NCBI GenBank assembly: GCA_022925895.1
Contig: JAKSYS010000008.1
Coordinates: 1-64,000, forward strand
Origin: Fragilaria crotonensis
Taxonomy: Eukaryota > Bacillariophyta > Fragilariophyceae > Fragilariales > Fragilariaceae
Direction: 5' to 3'
Length of the DNA stretch: 64,000 nt
The position numbers were made by a program, and so were the translations under genes. The notes beneath the pieces are model-generated. The model was not told the origin of the DNA, made no database searches, and saw only the letters and a program-made list of their open reading frames with translations. Positions 1 through 11,442 of the stretch are shown here, piece after piece. Each line of letters opens with the position of its first letter. Positions within the stretch are counted from its first letter, which is position 1.

Positions 1-199
1 CAGCAGTAGTGGTGCGCCTGGCTCACAAAGTGGCACGCCTCCTGGACCATCTACGTCGGTGAGGCGCAGGGTGCCTGCACACCGGGCCTTGGACATGCAT
101 GGGAGGAAACACGACAGGCAGCACAGCGGGGTTGCACCGTTTGGCGAAGGACAAGGTGGAATTTGTGCGTGCCAAAATGCTTGAACTAGGCAAACAGGG

Positions 200-2470
200 T
201 TTTGGGTAGTTCTCCCCTTGCACGTGGCTCTGACACTGCCGAACCTGCATCTGTCCCGCTTGGCGTAGTGCCCGAGTGCAATTGCCGGCCGAGGTTGATC
301 GTCAACTTCTCGTACTCTAGTGTGAATGACGACGGCGGGCCTGGCACCCTGCTCGAAGCCATGCAGTTCAGAAAGGCCTTGCAATGCATCATGTCCAAGT
401 TGATTCAGGCAAATCAGGGTACGGTCCGTCATGGCTTCTACCGGATCCGTCTCCACTATCACAATATCCCACGTCTGGGAGTCATCCTCGCATCAACGGG
501 TGGCGTCCCGATGGGGGCTCTCCCCGTGGTACTACCGATGGACTGGGTGGAGAGCCCACCATATTTCACAGCGGTGACTGTAACCAGTTGCGATCTCCTG
601 AACACCAGCCAGGATGTTACGGCTGGGGTGCGCCCGAAAGCTCTTGCAGCACCTCAACCACTTCTTGACGCTTTTGCCCTTCACGCAATCGATTTCGTAC
701 TGCATTCCATCAGCCCTTGAGACCGCCCAAGCCAGAAAGAACCAATCTTGGTCAAGAAGCTCCTGCAAGGATGCTCATTGGGCGACATGCAAGATGATCT
801 TAAGATGGGACGACAAGGACACTGCGAGCGGCACCTTGAACCTCACCCCAGACCGACTAGAGAGGCTCTAGTACACCTCGCTCCAAATGCTTCCTCAGAC
901 CTTACGCCGCGTCCCAGTTGCGGAATGGCACCAACTCCTACCAGGTTTGCGGGGGTTGTTTTTTGCACTGTAAGACGCCCTTCACAAGGGCAATTGTCAC
1001 CGCGTACGCCTTACTCGACACGTTTTTGATAGCATTGCTTGCCGATTTTAGGGCAATTGCTGATTCCTTGCAGTCCGGCCCGACTCGCTTCCGCGAACTT
1101 CTGTCCGTGGGACCCCACATTGCCCACCGCGCCTGCGATGCCTGCCAACACGGCATGGGCATCTGGTTCTTCCCTGTCATGCGCCTCCCTGGCTTGGGCG
1201 CGCAAAGGATCCGCCACGTCCAGTACCGCCCGATTGTATCTCCTCCACGACCTCAACGCCCTGCACCGGCAACACCAGCAGCGCTTTGTCCCCTGGTGCA
1301 TGGTCACATTGCTGGCAAGGCCAAGAGCGTCATGGCCAATGATGCCAGCTGCCGCTGGGATGGTGATCTCGCTCCCCGTGCCAAACTTGTCTCACACTTC
1401 AACTCCGTCTACCTCAGGCCACCTCCTGGAGGCTGCTGACCCTCAATCACGCAATGCACTCCGCTGTGCTTGGAGGCTGTCACATCAGCCCTCTCTTGTT
1501 CTCACCAATCTGTTCATTCTTGATGCGACTCTGCCTCCTCTACCTGGCGCGTGTGGGACCGTTTCTGCACCGCCACAGGCGTACGCACCGAGTTGCAGGA
1601 TATCCTCTCGGAGACCCCATCCCAATTCTGCTCCTCTTTGCCCAGCAGTATCGCACCGGACACATTGCGCCCGGCAACAAGCCGGGTCACTCTCGAACGG
1701 TGGTAGAGGATGCCATGCACCACGTGGCACAGACGTTCACCCGGGTGGGGGCCGTGGACCCTTGCCTGAATGCCTTCGGGACACTCGACTTTCGGCTCCA
1801 CGCGTTGTTTCAAGCCTGGAAACGCACAGATCCCCCTTCCTCCCCGAGCTTAAACCCATTGCCCCTTGCTGTCCTTCGGCAGGCACATCATCTGCTCTCC
1901 GGTGCTCCTTCGCCGACGCCACGCCTCGCTGCCACGGGCAACTGCCTTGTGTTTGCCTTTTACCTCCTCATACGGCCGGGAGAATACAGTGGCCTGCCAC
2001 GTCATGTCACGGACAATCTCTTTTGGTTGAACAACTTGGGCATATGGATTGGCCAGCACGGTCTGGACCCACTTGCAACACCCTGATGACCTCCTTGCGG
2101 CCACCTTTGACGTCACCTTTATTTCTCAGAAAAGGCGTCCGGGCCAAAACACTTGGGCACGGTATAAGCAGGCATCCATCCCACTGGTGCCCTGTCCACC
2201 ATGCCCTCATCCGTCATCTCCTCCACCTCTGTGCCTGCGGAGTCACGTCCAGTACCCTGCTCAATGCTTATGCCTACACCCGCAGCGTGGAACTTTGTCC
2301 TCCTGCCCACGGACGTCACTGCTCTCCTTCGTCGCGCTGTACAAACCCTGCCGCCCGCCCTCACTGACTTGACTGCCCGTACATCTCATTCGGTCCACCC
2401 AGGCAGGCGGCGCTATGACCAGTCGGACGAAATGTACCGCGCCTGCATGTCCAGGCGTAGCCAGTGATGG
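200..2470 (+). mobile_element. Decayed DIRS-like (tyrosine recombinase) retroelement
   Basis: Fossil of a retroelement that pairs a reverse transcriptase with a tyrosine recombinase. Around 240-620 the + strand gives an RT-like stretch (RPRLIVNFS, then PMDWVESPPYF), wording typical of diatom DIRS-type polymerases. From about 1600 to 2470 there is a stretch like a tyrosine recombinase, with FYLLIRPGEY in its middle and a C-terminal tail near 2370-2465. The reading is spread over all three frames, so the copy is broken, with several breaks, and is probably old. It may run past the left edge of the window. It is not closely similar to the DIRS element at 53.4-61.4 kb. The family call rests on recognising motifs only. 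Confidence 0.6.
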
Positions 2471-3250
2471 CGGGCGTCTCTGCCACCATGCTTCGCGGTG
2501 GAGATTTCCGCCTCAACCCCCACCCTCCAACGCCCCGACGCCTCGCGCCACATCGCGGCGGCCCTCCTCTTCAGTTTCTCCTCTGGCCACATGGCCCAAT
2601 CAAGTGCAACCCCGGTACACCTGTAACGGTGGGCACCTCTGACGGCAGCACAGTAAGGGCGCGCTACCGCCAACATGAGGACATCATTACCTTACTTTTC
2701 TACTGTCGCAGCGGGCGCAAAGTCGTAGCACCTGTCGTAAGCGAGAATTTCCGTGTAGAATTACTCGTACTCCGAGCACTTTCCAAATTGCTATCGTCTA
2801 CTGCATGTTTACTGTTTACTCGTACAACCACCCTGTTACGTTTGCGAGTATGCATACATGCGTTCCAGGTACCAGTTACAGTATGTCAAGTACATTCTGC
2901 GGTACAGCGACAGCGGCAAGATGACTTGAATGACCGAAATGACACCCTGCCGAGCACCGAGACTGCGGGCACAGGGCACAAGGCACAACTCATACGTACC
3001 TGGTACCGACGAAAGACGCTGTATGTTGTCTATACATTATATATATTATATATGAACATACATGCAAAATCAGGGACATCATCAGGCATTCTGTGTGCAC
3101 AACGCACCGTACTCGAGGAGGTACATGGTACAACAGGTACGGACAAAAATTCGATCAACCGGTAGTCAAATGTCGCCCCAATGGTTCCAGTCACTTCCTC
3201 ATACTTGCACGTTGCACGAGGCTGATTCTCAACCAGGTACAAGATCTGCA
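2471..3250. other. Intergenic, GTAC-rich, no gene seen
   Basis: No supported gene. The stretch holds many GTAC words (for example near 2870-2900 and 3110-3140) and a TA-rich run near 3025-3055. It would contain the promoter of the protease relic that follows. Confidence 0.5.
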
Positions 3251-5049
3251 ATGATGTTAATGCTAACGCTTGCTTCCCTCGCGGTTGTGCGATGTGCAGG
3301 ACTTTGGTCGTACCAAATTGAGCAATTTCCTCCAGACAGCGAAAGGCAGTTGCACCAGGCGTTAGCAAGTGACCAGCGGATGAACCCTTCTGGCTTTGGT
3401 GTGCATTATCTTCGGATGTATTTGGGCAATCCAGCCCAACTGCGGACTTTGGCTGTCAGTCCTTCAAGTGATTTTACTGCCTTCCCTTGCGAGGACTGTG
3501 TCGACTGCGGCCCCGCGGCTCCAACCTTTACAACTCTTCAGAATCCTCTGGCTTCTTACTAATTTCTTGTGGTGAATGCAGCAAAGGAGCTTCATGTTTC
3601 AACAATCGATGTGCGGTGGGAGATCAAGTCGTGACCTGTCTTCGTGGAGCGGTTATGAGGTTTCCGATTTTGCGTTTCATGGTGGAGGAGACGACCCATC
3701 TACTGTTATTGGTTCGGATTCGGCGAAGATGTTCGGATTTCCCATGCGATTTGCATGCCAGACACGAACGCGAGGTTTCTTCAATAACGTTTTGGATGGT
3801 ATAATCGGACTGTCGCCGGCTCCTATGTCCTTCCTGAGTCAAATGCACTCTGCCGGTAAGCAGCATCCTCGCTTCTCGCTTTGCTTCAACGACATCGAGT
3901 TCAGCGGGAACACAACCGGTGTAGTCACTTTGGAGGATACGAACATGCTTTGCTTCAGACAGAAATGGTGTATGCTAAGCAGCTTGGCAAATATGTACAA
4001 AGTGAACATCAAAGATTCATCTCAGAGTCGGGGGCGGCAGGTCCGTTCGATCGTCGAAAGAACACGTGATCATTAGCTTTAATCCACCTTCTGGTGTAGA
4101 TACGTCGGTCGTAGTGGATGCGTCCACCCGTTTCTTACGTTCGACAAGCGCTTTGAGGCCCATTCCGGGCAGCGTGGAGGGATGCAACTGGTCGCGATTA
4201 TACTGACAATCGAGTAGATTTAACGCCACAACAACTTGCAAGCATGCCAACGTTGTTGATCGAGCTCGAGGTAAGTAGGCTTTTACCTGAACGTTTGCGT
4301 GCCTACGATTCCCGCTCATAATTGCCCAGGGAGATAAAAACTCTCCGCGTGAACTGGATCCATTGACTGTCGCCGGCCTTACGATCGACTACAACGTGTT
4401 GGTTGCCGTGCCAGCCGTTCATTACATGGACCGGGTGGTTACAGGTGTCCGCCAATATCGCTCTAGCATTCGTTTTGAAGCACAGCAGGGGTCGTCGTTT
4501 GGTGCGAACGTAATGCATGGGCACACCGTCTCATACGAACCGGACTTATCCCGCATCGGCTTTGCAGAATCCAGACACTGCGAGGTGCTTGGAAAAGATG
4601 GAGGGGCAAGAACCGCGGACGGTAGATCTAGCATACAGGAAAATGCCGAGCTTGGGATGCCTACGAGTGTTCACATGTCTGGGAGATCGTCAGCTTTATC
4701 ACCTGCTCCAGCGCCAAGCGCTGCGGGGACTGATGACGTGTTTGTTGCCAGAGTGGGATCCTCCGAACCAGGTGGTGCACCTAAAGCTAATTCAAGTGGT
4801 GGTGGTGGTGGTGGTGGTGGTGGCGGCGGGTGTTACAATGCCACATGCCGGAGTTTCATGGCAGTTGGCTATGTCGTCATCGGGACGGCCCTTGCCGTCG
4901 CGTATAGATTATCAAGACCCAAAGAGCGGGCCATCAACGCTGGGAGCTTACCTTCTGAAGGCCAGCGCCCAATTTATCACGACGATTTACGTTCAGCGTA
5001 TCGGCGCAAGTCAACCTGGAGTGATGCTGACGGCCCATTACTGGTGTAG
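3251..5049 (+). pseudogene. Pepsin-like aspartic protease, membrane-anchored, inactivated
   Basis: The family comprises A1 aspartic proteases with an N-terminal signal peptide, two catalytic D-T/S-G motifs and, in this subtype, a C-terminal membrane anchor. Seen here: a signal-like start (MMLMLTLASLAVVRCAG), the Cys-rich block FPCEDCVDCG, the SSWSGYEVSD and DGIIGLSPAP regions, a PTLLIELE stretch, the lobe ending GANVMHGHTVSYEPDLSR, a polyglycine run (4798-4829) and a membrane segment near 4855-4905. The first catalytic motif reads SPSS where DTGS is expected; the second reads DAST, keeping Asp but losing Gly. The frame changes about four times (near 3515, 3635, 4055 and 4150). A normal intron remains at 4271-4329 (GTAAGT...CCCAG, phase 0). 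Loss of both motifs plus the frame changes argue for a pseudogene rather than a sequencing artefact alone. Family call is strong. Confidence 0.8.
4798..4829 (+). repeat. GGT microsatellite encoding polyglycine
   Basis: Run of GGT/GGC codons inside the protease relic, giving about ten glycines between the protease lobe and the membrane segment. Confidence 0.85.
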
Positions 5050-5461
5050 AATATAGGGTTACAACAAAAGTATTCTTCGTTGCCTTCTCATCTGTACAGA
5101 AATGTGTGGAATCTAGTCTTGAGCAACACACAAATGTGGTCGTTACGAATGTTGACATGCGACGCCTGTTGTTGCTCCATTGCGAACGATGGTGACAAAA
5201 TTCACACGAGGGGAATTCGTAGGCACCAGACTGCGCCTGCGAACCGTCGTTATCCTGATGGCATTAAGGAACAAATGATGAGGCGCCCCTCGCCAGTCGC
5301 CGCGTGGATCAAAGACGACACAACGGCCCCAATGGGTGATGCCCGAACACCGTGAATGTTAATGGAATGTACTCGCATGGTCGTGACCTCACATTGGACA
5401 TGCCATGGACGCTGGCTGCATAAGAATGCTTACAAACTCTACAACACGGAGGCTCATTGGT
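5050..5461. other. Intergenic between convergent genes
   Basis: Separates the 3' ends of the protease relic (+) and RAPTOR (-). I see no gene or clear repeat here. Confidence 0.5.
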
Positions 5462-8400
5462 CTAAGTCAAGAGGAATCTTCGGGAAAATAGGTGCACAAA
5501 GTTGTCGGTGCCGCCCGCCGCAAGTAGAGTGTGTTGTGGATGGAAAGCAAGACAGCTGATGGGCCTGATCATGCGACCGTGGTTTAACTGTGAGTGACGA
5601 ATGACTTGAATCGGCTCACCATCAAGCGTCATAAGCTTGATGAATTGAGCGTGCGAGCCCGATGCGATGAGAGGAATCTGCGCATGCACAGCCATCGCAG
5701 TCATGGGGCTGCGCTGAACTGTATAGTTCTGAAGACTTCTTGACGACCGAAGATCGAAAATTCGGACGTCCCCAACGACGCTTCCCGACGCAATCTGGAT
5801 AGGAGTTAGTGAATGATTGAAGCCGGACGACAAAGCATTGGATTTTCCTTACCCGTAGAATTGCCGTATCCTATGAAAGCGGTCTCAACCACCCAGCTCC
5901 GTGCTCTTTGTACGTGGTGGCACGCTGCCGTCGATTTCTGCCCGGTCCAGGTAAAGCTGCACTAGAATCAACAACTGCCGATTGAGTTCTGGTGTCGAAC
6001 ACTTTCACTACGCCGTCACTGAATCCGGCGACAAGAATGTTTGGGCCCGTATGCGTTGCCGGTGGTCCTTCCATCCTCCACAACATCGCTTCTCCAAGCT
6101 GTAGTCAGCGTTGTAACGCAGGCGTGGGTATCAGTTTTCAACTCGTGAACACACTTCTCTGCATTCATATCCCAACTCCGAATCCCGTCGTAGTTGCCGG
6201 CAGCGAAAAGGTTCCCAGTAAACTGTTGCCAGTCAAGTATCAGACCACTCTTGCTCTTGTCAGGCACTCGCTGAGGGAGAGCGTAAAAGGCTGACAAGAG
6301 TGTCGCTGAGGTGTCAACATGAGCACCTGAAAAAGGTATGCCGCCCCATGCACGGACAGAGCCATCGTCACAGCCAGCAATGAAGACACTATTGGACTCC
6401 GCATTCATCCAGCACGTCGATGTAAATCGAGAGCCTTTCGGGTTTCATTGTTAATAGAAAACTCCTTCGTTAATCCTTTGGTGTCCCACACTGACATCAC
6501 GCTTTGGTCATCGCAAACAACAAGTATGTCTTCATATGGGTGGAAACGGAGCATTGATGTCGACAGAGCATCCTTATTTGTCAAAAGGCCCGTCTGTTTC
6601 AATTCTAGGGTCTTTTCTTCTTCGTCAGCTTCTCTTCTGCAAGAAGCGTGGCAGACTCGTCGACTTCAAAAAGAAATCGTTCTTGAGCGTGTCTGTGGCC
6701 GTCGTCATCGGCTTTGGAGCGAGGCACGAGTAGTATTGAGCGATCTTCGCACAAATACCTCTCGCGGCTGTATTGCGACTGCCTAAGTATGCCCTTAGTG
6801 CTCCACGGGGGCTAAGCTGGTCCATCGAGTCGAAGTGAACTCTTGTTCGCGTATTCGAAAAAAATTCGTCTCGTTTCCATTGGAAGAATCCTGATACTGG
6901 AAGGGTTGACTCAGGCTTCACGATCGCGTTGGGAGCCAAAGGTTCAAGCTGTGCCGTAGTAAACGAAGCCATCGACATCGGGTGCACCATCGACCCCATG
7001 AAGCCATCCTCCTGTTGAGAACTCGACTGATGGAGCTGTTCTTCACCTTTGGAAGGTGAACGCACATTTGACAGGAATCGTTGAATGTCGTGGTCAGACT
7101 TGCTACGGGTTCCATCAAGGCGACCTTTAAGCGGTTTAACGTCCTTTTTTATGAGTCTCTCGTGGACGAAGCGTACGATTGCATTGGCAGCCCTGCGAAC
7201 GACAGGATGCGCATCCACCTGGCGAGTTGTGTTGAGGAACTCCAAATCTGTCTAAAACTTTCAGCCGCTTCATTATCAATATTCGACGGAAAGGGAAATT
7301 GTGCGGTATCTGAACAATCGTTACCTCCCTAGTGTTGCTTTCAGTAGCGTCATTTCCTCTGACGCGGACAGAAACGCAGGCAGGTATTTACCCAGAATGG
7401 TCGAAATCACGAAGACGGCTTCGCACCGGACCATCGGGTTAGCATCATCCAATGTGGCAAGGGTAGTCTTGGCAATTAGCAAGTCAAGTGCAAGTCGGCG
7501 CCTATCCTCAAACATCGAGAATTGATTGGTATTGGACGGCTCTCCGTGCGGCTGTTGGATCTGCTGTCTGGAGACATTTGACTGGGAGTTTGTTTGAGAT
7601 CGTCCCTGTGCCGAAGACTCTGATCATGTCAGGTCCAGTCAATGGACTAGTCGGAATTTTTGTTCGTATTGACAAGACTGTGCTCGAAGTGTTTGTCCGG
7701 GGTCTTGCGATGGGTTGCGCACACACTGCAGAGGAGCTGTTGTGGATGCCATGCCGGGGCACCTCTTTCCGGATGAACAAAACTGGGTTGAAGGCGACCA
7801 GGGAATTCCCTCTCTGCTGTTGGTGTCTGTGGAGGGATCATCGGTTGTTGAGGATACAATCGATTTCCCTGAGAAGACGTCGAAGACAGAGGAACAGCGT
7901 TGAAAGTAGTCTGAGAGGGGGGCACCAGTGGTACGGGAGGGAGCATTGGATGTGCCTCGGGGACAGGAGGCGGTCTCAACAAACAAGCGATTGCAAAGCA
8001 GGCGGCGGCTCTAACTTCAGGTGAGTCGTCCTGAAGTCTCGAGAAGAGACGCAGGTGTACACCAGAGGCGAGTCCTTCCGTCTGGCTTGTGACGTTACCA
8101 TTGAACAAGTTGCCGAGGCAAAGGCACAACCACGTTCTGAACATGGGTGGGACTCTCGCCTCCGCAAGTGCAGCCTTCTTTTGGTAGTCAGGGTCGAGAC
8201 TGGAATCTTGGGGCAGTTCAGCTGAGCTCAATAGGGCGCAACTCGTCCCGTGCAAGTTCAGCCGTATGCAAGCCAACTGTCCCTGTGGATATTCAACACA
8301 GATGGCTGACAGGATGAAAGCAGCCAATATGCGCTGCTCGGACGCTTCAACAGGGTTAAGGGGTAGGTTCATCGTCGCTCTGTTTAACCCCCACGTAAGG

Positions 8401-10246
8401 TGCTGAACGAAATGAGGAAGTGCACCATCCTTGACGAGTTCTACTTGGCAAGAAGAGTCAAAGGAGATGATCCTAGCCCATATTCCCACCAAATATTGCT
8501 TTCTTTCTTGACTTAGCCAAAGTTTCATCACGTACGGGAAAATGCCGACGGAGAGGGCCACGCTGACTGCCCAGGGTCCAAGGTCAAGAAACTGACTAAG
8601 CAACGCCAGTGCTCTTTCACGGTGAGCTTGTGAGAGTAAAAGTTGCAGCACCACGGGGAGTTGCTCCGGAGAATCCAGAGGTTCGTTGACTCGATTTGCC
8701 TTTCGAATGGACGCAAACTCCAACCAAATTTCAAAAGCTGTCAATTGCTCTGAAAAAAAAGGCGACGTAACGCAAGAAGAAGATCCCGCAGCGACAGGCT
8801 GTTGCGTTACATCGGGCTTTGAGTCGTTGAGAGCGCTGTCTTCTTCGCCGTCGTTTTCGGGGTCAGGTTGCGTCGCCAGCAAGACTTGGTTGTTCAGGAT
8901 CCCATCCTTCATCAGACCGCACAAGCAAGTCTCGCATGCAAGATCCCAAGCCTGCCAAAGGGGTGATCGCAAACTCCTGGAGGAAAGGGGAAAGCTCTGC
9001 GGTGAGCAATTCAGACTCCGAAGGATTCTATCAGCCAGCAAGAAGTTCCGAAACAGACTTGCGACCATCAGATCCTGACGGAACAATCTTTGGAAAAGTG
9101 GTTTCGGGAGTATATTCCACGCGATTGAATCAGTGACTGATGTGAATATCCAGTTGAGGTCTCCAAGGGGGGTTTTCCGGTCAGTGGCCTTTCCTGGGAT
9201 AGCATCAACAACATCTGGGTTCAGACTCCCCATGCTCTGAGGGTTCCTACGCACAAACCATCGCAATGCCATCTTTATCGGCGTTGTGAGACATGATGTG
9301 AATATATCTGCAGGGTAATCTGGATGCATAGGTAGCCATTCGTTTTCTGAAGTAGGCGACAGCACAATCGTGTCACGGATCCACTGCGAAGCCACGGTTT
9401 CCAGGTCGTCGCCCTGAAAAGAAGTAGGATTTGGAGTCTGAGGAGGTGTGGCGTCGTTCGATTCTAGGGGAGCAGTTAGAAAGGGCATCAAGATCCCTGC
9501 ACTGCTGCAGTCCAGAACCACGATGCTTGGTTTTCCTATCCATTGTCTAAGATCGGTAATGCAAAGGGGGATGTACTGAGTATGGTTCTTGTCGAAGACC
9601 CAGATCTCTCCGTTCACGGTGGGGCGAGGTACCCCGTGACCATTGTAGTGCAAAAGAATACGTTCGTTCCTTGCTTGTCTCCTCAGCCCAAGGCAGAGCG
9701 CGCGCACCTCTTCTACAGTTGGATCGAGCGCACGGCGATATTTCATCGGCCTCGCGCCGCGTTTGAGTTGCCACTGGGCATACTGACTCTCAAGTCTCTC
9801 TCCAATTTTTTCCTTCGCTTTTGCTCGACTGATACTAGAAGGGTCCATCCAACATTGAAGCATGGCGCAAGGATGAGGTTTGGTGATATCTGGGCTCTGT
9901 ACCAACATTCAGAGCCATCACCAGGCCAACTCCGACGGTTTTCGTACGATCCTTCAATCGCCGTGTCGGAATTATTTCTGGATTGACAACTGCCGGCGGC
10001 TGAGACTGCTTCTTCTCTTTTCCTTCTCGACTTGGGGACGAGGCGACTGAGTCGGACGCAAAGGTTGAACGAACTGACTCTCTGCAAGACGGAACCACCG
10101 GCTACGTCTGCCTCGCCGTTTTCCGAGGACCCTTGGGTCGCATTGTCGGCGCTGCGTCCGCAAACTTCCTCCTCAATCTCATTAATGGCTCGAAGGTAAG
10201 GAGGCAGCTCGCTTTCGCTCAGGAAATCCTTCATGGTCGAGAACAA
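5462..10246 (-). CDS. RPTOR: RAPTOR, TOR complex 1 scaffold; frame interrupted
   Basis: RAPTOR (KOG1 in yeast) is the scaffold of TOR complex 1 that recruits TOR substrates. In gene order: a low-complexity N-terminus from 10246; the caspase-like RNC domain (DRTKTVGVGLVMALNVG, CAMLQCWMDPSS, LLHYNGHGVPRP, IVVLDCSSAGIL); HEAT-type helices over about 750 codons open in one frame (9908 to 7647) and again near 7515-7321; the linker ending SGFFQWKRDEFF near 6900; and a C-terminal WD40 propeller (FHPYEDILVVCDDQSV, AGCDDGSVRAW, GDVRIFDLR, ISCLAFHPQH). One clean intron lies at 5852-5795 (GTAAGG...CACTAAC...CCAG). Elsewhere the frame shifts at least six times without fitting introns (near 10080, 9895, 7630, 6640, 6430 and 5900). 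Three shifts fit loss of one or two bases in short C, G or T runs. The conserved protein with few stops suggests a recent break or assembly indels. TORC1 is normally essential. Identity is very sure; intactness is not. Confidence 0.9.
5795..5852 (-). other. Intron in RAPTOR WD40 region
   Basis: 58-bp intron read on the - strand: donor GTAAGG, a CACTAAC branch-point-like word, acceptor TATCCAG. It separates the WD40 stretch ending near 5853 from the blade that begins IASGSVVGDVRIF. Confidence 0.7.
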
Positions 10247-11442
10247 TGTCGTCAGGACAACGCTTGAACTTGGATTGTACCCTTGTACCTCTACTGCACC
10301 AGGTCGTACTTGTACCTCGTGTCTCGTGTCTGCATTCTTGATAGAGGTTCCAGACGGCGAACAAATTCCCGTATTATATGCAGAATGCAGACCGATTTCG
10401 AAGATTTTTAAGCCACTCTATTGTACAGTATGTCGACTGATGGTCAAACTCCAAACGGCGTAATCCAGTACACTTGTACTCGGAATAGTACCAGGTACAA
10501 AAGTAGCAGTACCGGTACTTGTATTCGGAAAACGCTTTGAAACCTTTTTTATTTCCACTCTCCAATCTAGTACAGTATTCTAATACTGTGGAATGCAGTA
10601 CCATGTCCACGGAGTACGATTTCAGAATTGAGCGCTTTTCTATGATCCTTTACTGTTTCGCACTGGTACTTGTACCGAAACCCGAAACGATTGTATGGAG
10701 TACTGTAGTACCATTTAGAACGAATTCTACGAACAGCGTTGAGGTTATGTACTATGTAATGCAGTACTACTACTAGCAACTAGTGGTACTGGAGTATCAG
10801 GTACTGGGTAGGAAATAAAATAACGCAGGATGTTACCGTACCGGTACAGAAAGAACCTTACTGTAGCTACTCCAGTACGAAGTACGTGACTGTACTCCAA
10901 CAGAGGTGACAATTGACAAGTCAACTTGAATAAATGAGAGAGTAGGAGAGTTGACTACAGTAGTAGGAGTACCAGGTACCAGGTACCTTGTACTATACCA
11001 GGTATGGCACGCCGCACATGCCAAGTGAATAGGACTCATAACTCATAACCCTCGCATACTACCGTACGATGTACTCCTTCTCAAGTATGTATGTCATACA
11101 TAGTTTACCAATTTTCTATGCAGTCTTGTACTGCCTTCTCTACTGGTGCAGCATACAGTAACCTGGTTGTACTGATGGTACCTGGTACTCCAGTACAGTA
11201 CTATTGTCTGACTCTTTCGTTTGTCAACACAATCGAGGGACGTAAACTACGGTAGGATAAGAACCAACTCTGAACTCTGGACTCTGGGGACTCAGTAAGT
11301 CTGCGTGCTTGTCTACTACTGCTACTGTACCTTGGTACTATAGCTACACATACCGCAGTACAATTTTCCTTGTCGCAGTTCCCCTCGACTCTCCACATTC
11401 AGCGCTTCTGAAGTGTAGTCATCACCCAAAGGATTACAGACG
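10247..11442. promoter_or_regulatory. Divergent intergenic region of RAPTOR and LTN1, GTAC-rich
   Basis: About 1.2 kb separates the starts of the divergent RAPTOR (-) and LTN1 (+), so both promoters must lie here. The sequence is saturated with GTAC and GGTACC words (for example 10455-10520 and 10965-11000). No classical TATA box stands out. No gene is supported inside it. Promoter function is inferred from gene orientation only. Confidence 0.55.

Noticed and set aside
202-720. A 172-residue open frame as an ordinary gene
   Set aside because: Its text matches a DIRS-type polymerase segment and neighbouring frames carry the rest of a decayed element.
1039-2367. A 442-residue open frame as a host gene
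   Set aside because: Composition is Pro/Ser/Cys-rich and the recognisable recombinase text lies in other frames, so this is mostly a shadow of the relic.
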